A stretch of 64,000 bases of DNA, taken from NCBI GenBank assembly GCA_049323455.1, contig JBMONF010000038.1, forward strand, positions 62,001-126,000. Reading direction: 5' to 3'. The position numbers and the translations under genes are program-made. The stretch's first letter is position 1. Each line of letters starts with the position of its first letter. Shown here in pieces: positions 8,193 to 14,110 of this stretch. This DNA comes from Hypericibacter sp049323455 (GTDB lineage: Bacteria > Pseudomonadota > Alphaproteobacteria > Dongiales > Dongiaceae). The notes beneath the pieces were generated by a model. It had not been told where the DNA came from, made no database searches, and saw nothing but the letters and a program-made list of their open reading frames with translations.

Positions 8193-8576
8193 ATGGATAT
8201 CCGACCCATTCACAACGACGAAGATCACCGCGCGGCGCTCGCAGAGATCGAGGCATGCTGGGGCGCGCCGGAGGGCACCGAGGCAGGCGACAAGCTCGAG
8301 GTGCTGGTCGCGCTGGTCGAGAGCTACGAAGCCCGGCGCTGGCCGCTCGAGGCCGATGAGAGCTTCGATCCGGTCGACGTTCTTCACTTTGCGATCGAGG
8401 AGTTTGGGCACAACCAGGCCGAGTTGGCCGAGATCTTGGGCTCGCGCTCGCGCGCATCTGAGATTCTCTCGCGCCGACGCACGCTCACGGTCGATATGAT
8501 TCGCAAGATCGGCGAGGCTTGGAAAATTCCGGCCGATCTCCTCGTGCGGCCCTATAGGTCCGGGAGAGCGGCTTAG
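8193..8576 (+). CDS. higA: HigA family antitoxin with C-terminal HTH
   Basis: The 127-residue product has an acidic N-terminal half that should bind and neutralise HigB. Its C-terminal XRE-type HTH is QAELAEILGSRSRASEILSRRRTLTVDMIRKI. I chose ATG 8193 because GGAG sits 6 nt upstream; ATG 8181, overlapping the higB stop, is an alternative. Co-translation with higB is expected. The protein probably represses the operon through the palindrome at 7847-7863. Confidence 0.9.
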   Translation: MDIRPIHNDEDHRAALAEIEACWGAPEGTEAGDKLEVLVALVESYEARRWPLEADESFDPVDVLHFAIEEFGHNQAELAEILGSRSRASEILSRRRTLTVDMIRKIGEAWKIPADLLVRPYRSGRAA

Positions 8577-8604
8577 CCCAGTGTCGAGGGCAGGACATTG
8601 ATGA

Positions 8605-8669
8605 CCGACCTGAGACAGGGATGTCACCCATGTCTTAGGTGCGTGCTGTCACCTATCTGTCCAGGTCGG
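8605..8669. repeat. Inverted-repeat remnant beside tRNA-Gly
   Basis: CCGACCTGAGACAG (8605-8618) and CTGTCCAGGTCGG (8657-8669) are inverted copies differing by one inserted base. Between them ATGTCACCCA and CTGTCACCTA form an imperfect direct repeat. The arrangement resembles an insertion-sequence end or small non-autonomous element, but no transposase is present. It lies 14 bp from the tRNA 3' end and directly after higA. Confidence 0.5.
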
Positions 8670-8682
8670 ACAATCGAGAAAC

Positions 8683-8757
8683 TGGAGCGGGCGAAGGGAT
8701 TCGAACCCTCGACCCCAACCTTGGCAAGGTTGTGCTCTACCCCTGAGCTACGCCCGC
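8683..8757 (-). tRNA. tRNA-Gly(GCC)
   Basis: Read on the minus strand, the 75-nt sequence folds into a complete cloverleaf. The acceptor arm is GCGGGCG with CGCCCGC, the D-arm GCTCAGGGGTAGAGC, the anticodon stem AACCT/GGTTG-like around TTGCCAA with anticodon GCC (complement of 8723-8725), and the T-arm GAGGGTTCGAATCCCTT. The discriminator is T and CCA is encoded (complement of 8683-8685). Accessory genes lie just downstream of its 3' end. Confidence 0.96.
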
Positions 8758-9030
8758 ATCCGCTGGGTATCCCGACCGAAACCCGCGGAAGGGCCCGGCC
8801 GGAAGGCGCCAGATCATAGCCAGCGGCCTCAGCATTGCAAGCCTGCGGTTGCCGCCGCCTTAACGGCCCTGACCGGGACGGAATCCCCCAGCGATCTCCG
8901 GCGTATATAAGGTCGCAGCGCCGCCGAATCCAGGCGTCGCCAGGGTTGCCTCGGCCTTTCTCGGCCCTTATGACTGGCGCCCGGCCCGACCCGATGCCCG
9001 AGCCTGAGATCAACCGCCCGCAAAAACGCC

Positions 9031-9567
9031 ATGACCGATTCCAGCGCCGCTTCCGCCGCCCCCTCGACCGCAACCCTGCCGACCAGCCCCGAAGCCGTGA
9101 TCCGGCGTTTGCGGGAGCTCGGCATCGCGATCGAGGTCCACCGCCATGCCCCGGTCTTCACGGTCGAGGAATCGAAGGCGCTCCGGGGCGAGCTGCCGGG
9201 CGGCCACATCAAGAACCTGTTCCTGCGCAACAAGAAGGGCGACCGCATGTGGCTGGTGGTGGCCGAGGAGGACCGCCGCATCGACCTCAAGGCCCTGGCA
9301 CCCCTGATCGGCGCCGACAAGCTCTCCTTCGGCAGCCCGGAGCGGCTCATGACCCATCTGGGCGTGCTGCCGGGCTCGGTCACGCCTCTGGCGATCATCA
9401 ACGACAAGGACCGCAAGGTCGAGATCGTGCTCGACCGCGCGCTGCTCGCGATGAACCCGCTCCACTGCCACCCCCTGACCAACGACATGACGGTGGCGCT
9501 CTCGCCCGAGGGGCTGCTCAACTTCATCGAGGCCTGCGGCCACAAGCCCCGCTTCATCGATCTGTGA
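9031..9567 (+). CDS. YbaK/ProX-family prolyl-tRNA deacylase (editing domain protein)
   Basis: The 178-residue product matches freestanding editing domains that hydrolyse mischarged Ala- or Cys-tRNA(Pro). The core is visible as HAPVFTVEESKALRGELPGGHIKNLFLRNKKG, with the conserved K in IKNLF, then LSFGSPERLMTHLGVLPGSVTPLAIIND and HPLTNDMTVALSPEGL. The length and GGHIKNLFL motif favour the ProXp-ala/PrdX subgroup over YbaK proper. It is cytosolic and acts on charged tRNA released from ProRS. The first 20 residues are Ala/Ser-rich and variable. No strong ribosome-binding site precedes the ATG. Confidence 0.85.
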   Translation: MTDSSAASAAPSTATLPTSPEAVIRRLRELGIAIEVHRHAPVFTVEESKALRGELPGGHIKNLFLRNKKGDRMWLVVAEEDRRIDLKALAPLIGADKLSFGSPERLMTHLGVLPGSVTPLAIINDKDRKVEIVLDRALLAMNPLHCHPLTNDMTVALSPEGLLNFIEACGHKPRFIDL

Positions 9568-9769
9568 GCCTCCGGCGCCAAAGCGCCGCCCGAAGCCCAC
9601 CCCCAAAGGCCTTCGCCAGACCCCGCCGGCCTGGGCGGCTCGGCGCCCAAAGGCAGGCAAACCGCCATTCCCGACGGCTGGCGCGGACGCCTGGCCGAAA
9701 GCGGGGTTGCCAGACGGCCCCTAAACCGCCATTTATCTTGGCCAATCCAAAATGACAGGAAATTCGCCC

Positions 9770-10705
9770 ATGGAAACCCTCATCGGCCAGGGCAAGGCGC
9801 CGGCCGGGGCCGGCGGTGCCGCGGCCGTCATCAAGGACAGCGATACCGAGCATTTCATGGCCGACGTCATCGACGCCTCGATGACGGTGCCGGTGATCGT
9901 CGATTTCTGGGCCACCTGGTGCGGCCCCTGCAAGCAGCTGGGGCCGATGCTGGAAAAGGCGGTGCAAGAGGCCAAGGGCGCGGTCAGGCTGGTCAAGATC
10001 GATGTCGACAGCAACCAGGAGCTGGCGGCGCAGATGCGCATCCAGTCGATCCCCGCGGTCTACGCCTTCTTCCAGGGCCGCCCGGTGGACGGCTTCATGG
10101 GCGCCATCCCCGAAAGCCAGATCAAGCAATTCGTGCAGCGCCTGATCAAGGCGGCCGGCGGCAAGGCCGGCCCCTCGCCGGTCGAGGAGGCGCTGGAGCA
10201 TGCCGAGGCCGCGCTCAAGGCGGGCGACGCCGCCACGGCGAGCGCCCTCTTCGGCCAGGTGCTGCAGCACGAGCCGCAGAACCCGACCGCGATCGGCGGG
10301 CTGGTGCGCTGCCTGGTCAAGGCGGGCGATCTGGCCCGTGCGCGCGCTGAGCTCGCCAAGGTCCCGGCCGCTCTTGCGGCCGACAAGGCGATCGCGGCGG
10401 CGCGCGCGGCGCTCGAGCTCGCCGAGCAGGCGGGCAAGCAGCAGGGCGCCTTGGCCGAGCTCAAGGCGAGGCTCGCCAAGGACGCCAACGACCATCAGGC
10501 GCGCTACGACCTCGCCATGGCGCTCTATGCCAGCGGCGAGACCGAGACCGCCCTCGACGAGCTTCTGGAGCTGGTGCGGCGCAACCGCGGCTGGAACGAG
10601 GAGGCCGCGCGCAAGCAGCTGGTGAAGATCTTCGAGGCGCTCGGGCCGACCGATCCGCTCACGCTCTCGGCGCGCCGGCGTCTTTCCTCGCTGCTGTTCG
10701 CTTGA
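9770..10705 (+). CDS. cnoX: CnoX/YbbN-like thioredoxin-TPR co-chaperone
   Basis: The 311-residue product has a thioredoxin domain (residues about 20-120) with an intact active site WATWCGPCKQLGP. A helical TPR-like tail follows (AEAALKAGDAATASALFGQVLQHEPQNPTAIGGLVRCLVKAGDLARARAEL and onward). This is the architecture of CnoX/YbbN, a holdase that hands clients to GroEL and DnaK. E. coli CnoX lacks the first cysteine, whereas this protein keeps CGPC and so may also be a thiol oxidoreductase. ATG 9770 is preferred because AGGA stands 9 nt before it, while ATG 9752 has no ribosome-binding site. It is followed 9 bp later by the LON-domain gene, probably in one operon. Confidence 0.88.
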   Translation: METLIGQGKAPAGAGGAAAVIKDSDTEHFMADVIDASMTVPVIVDFWATWCGPCKQLGPMLEKAVQEAKGAVRLVKIDVDSNQELAAQMRIQSIPAVYAFFQGRPVDGFMGAIPESQIKQFVQRLIKAAGGKAGPSPVEEALEHAEAALKAGDAATASALFGQVLQHEPQNPTAIGGLVRCLVKAGDLARARAELAKVPAALAADKAIAAARAALELAEQAGKQQGALAELKARLAKDANDHQARYDLAMALYASGETETALDELLELVRRNRGWNEEAARKQLVKIFEALGPTDPLTLSARRRLSSLLFA

Positions 10706-10714
10706 GTCGAGGCC

Positions 10715-11386
10715 ATGGCGCGCGGGCCGTTCGATCCCGCCTTCGAGGAGCTGCCGGCGACGATCCCGGTGTTCCCGCTGGCGGGCGTGCTGCTGCTGCC
10801 GCATGGCCGCCTGCCGCTCAACATCTTCGAGCCGCGCTATCTCGCCATGACGTGCGACGCGCTCAAGGCCGAGCGGCTCATCGGCATGATCCAGCCGGCC
10901 GAAGCGGAGCGGCCCGGCCATGTGCCGGCCCTGCGGGCCGTGGGCTGCGTGGGCCGCATCACCGCCTTCAGCGAGACCGACGACGGGCGCTATCTCATCA
11001 CGCTCGCGGGGCTCGCGCGTTTCCGGGTGGCCGAGGAGCTGCCCACCGTCTCGGGCTATCGGCGCGTGCGCCCCGATTTCGCTCCCTTCGCCGCCGACAT
11101 GGCCGAGACGCCGCCGCTCGAGCTCGACCGTGCGCGGCTCTTGCGCGCGCTCAAAGGCTATCTCCATCAAAAGGGCATCAAGGCCGACTGGCAGCAGATC
11201 GAGCGCAGCGCCGACGGCGCGCTGGTGACGTCGCTCGCCATGGTCTGCCCGTTCGAGCCGCAGGAGAAGCAGGCGCTGCTCGAAGCCGCGACCCCGACCG
11301 AGCGCGGCCGCGTGCTGACGGCGCTGATCGAGATGGCGCTCTTGGGCGGCGCCAGCGGCGGCGGCGGCGATTCGGCGCGCCACTGA
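10715..11386 (+). CDS. LON N-terminal (substrate-binding) domain protein
   Basis: The 223-residue product consists of a stand-alone Lon N-domain: IPVFPLAGVLLLPHGRLPLNIFEPRYLAM is the classic start of the fold, followed by GCVGRITAFSETDDGRYLITLAGLARFRV. There is no AAA or protease domain. Such proteins are widespread in Alphaproteobacteria beside the thioredoxin-TPR gene and the Trm112-like gene, which is also the order here. A role in protein quality control is likely but unproven. The gap to cnoX is 9 bp and to the next gene 30 bp. Confidence 0.88.
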   Translation: MARGPFDPAFEELPATIPVFPLAGVLLLPHGRLPLNIFEPRYLAMTCDALKAERLIGMIQPAEAERPGHVPALRAVGCVGRITAFSETDDGRYLITLAGLARFRVAEELPTVSGYRRVRPDFAPFAADMAETPPLELDRARLLRALKGYLHQKGIKADWQQIERSADGALVTSLAMVCPFEPQEKQALLEAATPTERGRVLTALIEMALLGGASGGGGDSARH

Positions 11387-11416
11387 CGGCCAGATTCGAA
11401 GAGGAGGCGCCCCGAC

Positions 11417-11632
11417 ATGGCGGAACGCAACCCCCCCGACCGCAAGCCCGAAGTCGACCCCAAGCTGCTCGAGATCCTGGTCTGCCCCGTCACCAAGGGG
11501 CCGCTGGAATATGACCGCGAGCATCAGGAGCTGATCAGCCGGCAAGCCGGCCTTGCCTATCCGATTCGCGAGGGCATTCCGATCATGCTGCCCGACGAGG
11601 CGCGGGCTCTCGACGACGCGCCGCGGCGGTAG
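11417..11632 (+). CDS. Trm112-like (UPF0434/YcaR) small protein
   Basis: The 71-residue product shows LLEILVCPVTKGPLEYD and AYPIREGIPIMLPDEAR, the signature of the bacterial Trm112-like family. The first CxxC pair seen in zinc-binding relatives is reduced here to a single Cys. Eukaryotic and archaeal Trm112 activates methyltransferases; the bacterial role is not established. GAGGAGG lies 10 nt before the ATG. It is probably the last gene of the cnoX-LON operon. Confidence 0.88.
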   Translation: MAERNPPDRKPEVDPKLLEILVCPVTKGPLEYDREHQELISRQAGLAYPIREGIPIMLPDEARALDDAPRR

Positions 11633-11679
11633 GCTCGGCAGCGCTCCAGGTTCCGTGAAGAAATACTGGATTGGCAGTG

Positions 11680-11798
11680 TGCGTGCTTCGAGACGCTCGC
11701 TCGCGCTCGCTCCTCAGCATGAGGAATGGTCTTTGTGCCATAAAGGCTTAACCTCATCCTGAGGAGCGTCCCGCCAGGGACGCGTCTCGAAGGACGCA
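11680..11798. repeat. Long imperfect palindrome (119 bp)
   Basis: The outer arms TGCGTGCTTCGAGACG (11680-11695) and CGTCTCGAAGGACGCA (11783-11798) pair at 15 of 16 positions. The inner arms GCTCCTCAGCATGAGG and CCTCATCCTGAGGAGC also pair. This matches the CTCATCCTGAGGAGC-type extragenic palindromes common in alphaproteobacterial genomes. It may act as a transcription or mRNA-stability boundary between the two genes. Confidence 0.8.
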
Positions 11799-11847
11799 AC
11801 CCTGCTCGTGCAGCTCCTTCACAAACTCTCCTGAGGAGACATCCTCC

Positions 11848-12234
11848 ATGGCCGAGCGTTTCGGCACCGAGCATTGGCCGCTCGAGATCCGCTTGAAGCA
11901 GGCGGAGAAGGCGCTCGAGATCGATTTCGACGACGGCACCACCTTCCGCTATCCGGCCGAATATCTGCGGGTCGAGAGCCCCTCGGCGGAGGTTCAGGGC
12001 CATGGGCCGGGCCAGAAGCAGATCGTCGCGGGGCGCGCCCATGTCGGCATCCTGGCGCTGGAGCCGGTCGGCAACTACGCGATCCGCATCAAGTTCGACG
12101 ACCTGCACGACACCGGCATCTATAGCTGGGCCTATCTCTACGAGCTGGGGCAGAAGCAGGCCGAGAACTGGGCGCGCTACCTGGAGGCGCTGGCCGAGCG
12201 CGGCCTCTCGCGCAAGCCGCCGAAGCGCGGATAG
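11848..12234 (+). CDS. DUF971 / GBBH-like N-terminal domain protein
   Basis: The 128-residue product is a stand-alone DUF971 domain: LEIRLKQAEKALEIDFDDGTTFRYPAEYLRVESPSAEVQGHG, then VGNYAIRIKFDDLHDTGIYSW and LYELGQKQAENWARY. The same fold forms the N-terminus of gamma-butyrobetaine hydroxylase and occurs in proteins tied to iron-sulfur cluster handling. The function of stand-alone bacterial versions is unclear. TGAGGAG precedes the ATG. The upstream palindrome separates it from the Trm112-like gene. Confidence 0.85.
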   Translation: MAERFGTEHWPLEIRLKQAEKALEIDFDDGTTFRYPAEYLRVESPSAEVQGHGPGQKQIVAGRAHVGILALEPVGNYAIRIKFDDLHDTGIYSWAYLYELGQKQAENWARYLEALAERGLSRKPPKRG

Positions 12235-12394
12235 CCTGTCTGCGGGAGCCGCTCCGGCCCTTCCGATGGCCGGCGGGATTCCGCCAACGGCCGTCGCCTT
12301 GCCGCTCGACCCGGGCCGGCGCTTCGGGCTTGAATAAGCGGCGACGAAGGAGCCCGGGAGCAGCCGGGTTCCTCTCGCAAGGAGGAGCCCGCCC

Positions 12395-13690
12395 ATGGGT
12401 CCCGACAGCACGCCGCCGAAATCCCGCCTCAAGTCGCTCGACCCCGCGGCGCGGCACGCGCGCAAGACGCCGCCCACCGCCCTGGCCGACACCGGCAACG
12501 CCGTCGACATGCGGGCCTTGCGCGCCTATCGCCTCGGCCGCCTGCGCGCGGAGCTTCGCAAGCTCGACTGCTGCGGCGCCCTGCTCTACGACCCGATCAA
12601 CATCCGCTACGCCACCGGCAGCCGCAACATGGCGGTCTGGACCGCGCACAACGCGGCGCGCTACGCCTTCGTGCCGACCGAGGGGCCGATCACGCTCTTC
12701 GACTTCCACAATTGCGCGCATCTTTCGGCCGGGCTCGAGACCGTCGCCGAGGTGCGGCCGGCCAAGGCCTGGTACTTCTTCGCCGGCGGCCCGCGCGTCG
12801 AGGAGTTCGCCCGGCGCTGGGCCGGCGAGATCGTCGATCTGGTGGAGCGCCATGGCGGCGCCAACCGGCGGCTCGCGGTCGACAAGCTCGAGCCGATCGG
12901 CACGCATCTCTTGACGGAGGCCGGCATCGAGATCCTCGACGGCCAGGGGCCTTGCGAATATGCGCGCGCGATCAAGTCGCCCGAGGAGGTGGCACTCATG
13001 GGCGTGTCGATCGCCGCGTGCGAAGCGGGCATGGCGCGCATGCGCGAGGCGCTCGAGCCCGGCATGAGCGAGAACGAGCTGTGGTCGCTCTTGCACCAGA
13101 CCAACATCGCCATGGGCGGCGAATGGATCGAGACGCGGCTCCTTTCCTCGGGCGGACGCACCAACCCCTGGTTCCAGGAATCGAGCGACCGCATCATCCG
13201 CGCGGGCGAGCTCGTGAGCTTCGACACCGACCTGATCGGGCCTTACGGCTACTGCGCCGACATCTCGCGCACCTATTTTTGCGGGCCGGGCAAGCCGAGC
13301 GCGAAGCAGCGCGAGCTCTACGGCCTCGCCTTCGAGCAGATCCACGTCAATCTCGACAAGGTGAAGGCCGGTGTGAGCTTCCGCGAGTTCTGCGAGCAGA
13401 GCTGGGCGCTGCCGGCGCCTTACGCGCCCAACCGCTATTCCTGCATCTTCCACGGCGTGGGGCTCGCCGACGAATACCCCTTCGGCGCTTATCCGCAGGA
13501 TTACGAGGCCGGCGGCTATGACGGGCGGCTCGAGCCCGGCATGACCCTCTGCATGGAGAGCTATATGGGCGAGGTCGGCGGCGAGGAGGGTGTCAAGCTC
13601 GAGCAGCAGATCCTGATCACCGAGACCGGCTACGAGCTGCTTTCGACCTTCCCCTTCGAAGAGGCGCTGCTGCCCTCGCGGTGGGTGTGA
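12395..13690 (+). CDS. dddP: M24-family protein with DddP-type (DMSP lyase) active site
   Basis: This 431-residue protein has an N-terminal creatinase-like domain and a C-terminal pita-bread M24 domain. Visible metal ligands are Asp277 and Asp279 (SFDTDLIGPYGY), Asp289 (CADISR), His353 (FHGVGLADE), Glu388 (CMESYMG) and Glu403 (KLEQQ). From memory, the DddP enzyme of Ruegeria lacuscaerulensis uses D295, D297, D307, H371, E406 and E421 for iron, with Y366 and D377 in catalysis. Every one sits exactly 18 positions later than its counterpart here, including Tyr348 and Asp359. DddP splits dimethylsulfoniopropionate to acrylate and dimethylsulfide. A Xaa-Pro-type peptidase relative cannot be excluded. 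AAGGAGG lies 9 nt before the ATG. No acrylate or DMSP uptake genes adjoin. Confidence 0.72.
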   Translation: MGPDSTPPKSRLKSLDPAARHARKTPPTALADTGNAVDMRALRAYRLGRLRAELRKLDCCGALLYDPINIRYATGSRNMAVWTAHNAARYAFVPTEGPITLFDFHNCAHLSAGLETVAEVRPAKAWYFFAGGPRVEEFARRWAGEIVDLVERHGGANRRLAVDKLEPIGTHLLTEAGIEILDGQGPCEYARAIKSPEEVALMGVSIAACEAGMARMREALEPGMSENELWSLLHQTNIAMGGEWIETRLLSSGGRTNPWFQESSDRIIRAGELVSFDTDLIGPYGYCADISRTYFCGPGKPSAKQRELYGLAFEQIHVNLDKVKAGVSFREFCEQSWALPAPYAPNRYSCIFHGVGLADEYPFGAYPQDYEAGGYDGRLEPGMTLCMESYMGEVGGEEGVKLEQQILITETGYELLSTFPFEEALLPSRWV

Positions 13691-13721
13691 TCAGGTACGC
13701 GTCGCGTGATTTTTTCTCTTT

Positions 13722-13811
13722 GTCGTCGCCGGACTTGATCCGGCGATCCAGGGCCAAGGGCTCCGACGCGTCGACAAAGGCTGGATCGCCGGGTCACGCC
13801 CGGCAATGACA
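13722..13811. repeat. Extragenic palindrome of the GTCATTGCCGGG type
   Basis: TCGTCGCCGGACTTGATCC with CGGCGATCCA forms the left hairpin, and TGGATCGCCGGG with CCCGGCAATGAC closes the right side. The two halves are also inverted relative to each other. The right arm is the GCCGGG...CCCGGCAATGAC motif seen again near 37250 and 56860. Confidence 0.75.
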
Positions 13812-13889
13812 ATGAAAGAGAGCGGTGTGGGCGTGCTCGGCTTCGCCTCGCTTGGCCGGAATGACGTGAGGGGGCGGGTCTTTCTCTGT

Positions 13890-14011
13890 CCGTCATCCTC
13901 GCGAAAGCGAGGATCCATGCCCAGGCGTCCGGGTGCCTGAAGCATGGGCCCCCGGCCGGCTTCGCCGGCGAAATTTAGAGTAGCGGGCGAAGCCCGCGGG
14001 CGCGGGGGCGA
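13890..14011. repeat. Extragenic palindrome with nested double-hairpin module
   Basis: The left hairpin GTCATCCTCGCGAAAGCGAGGATCC is followed by CATGCCCAGG and its partial inverse CATGGGCCC. At 13955-13997 the module GCCGGCTTCGCCGGC ... GCGGGCGAAGCCCGC is embedded, nearly identical to the module at 3913-3956 but with a different spacer. Confidence 0.75.
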
Positions 14012-14110
14012 CAAAGGAGTCAAGGGCGACGAAAGGGGTTTAGCCTGCTGAAATCAGGCACCGACATGCCCATCTCATCTGGCAGACCGCCCCGGGGGAA
14101 CCATCCGCGC

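Larger units (their letters stand above)
13691..14110. other. Intergenic region filled by two palindromic repeats
   Basis: This 420-bp gap holds repeats at 13722-13811 and 13890-14011 and little else. Short open frames across it are translations of the palindromes and are not gene-like. A start for the next gene at 14066 is possible but less likely than 14111. Confidence 0.65.

Noticed and set aside
9554..11545. Very long open frame (about 660 codons) on the minus strand across cnoX, the LON-domain gene and the Trm112-like gene
   Set aside because: It is antisense to three well-supported genes and its translation is Arg/Ala/Gly-rich low-complexity sequence without family motifs. Such frames arise in GC-rich coding DNA.
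13890..14011. Short open frames across palindromic repeats, some giving peptides like VPAFAGTT
   Set aside because: These are translations of repeat hairpins. Only the copy at 63181-63294 lies inside a genuine coding sequence.
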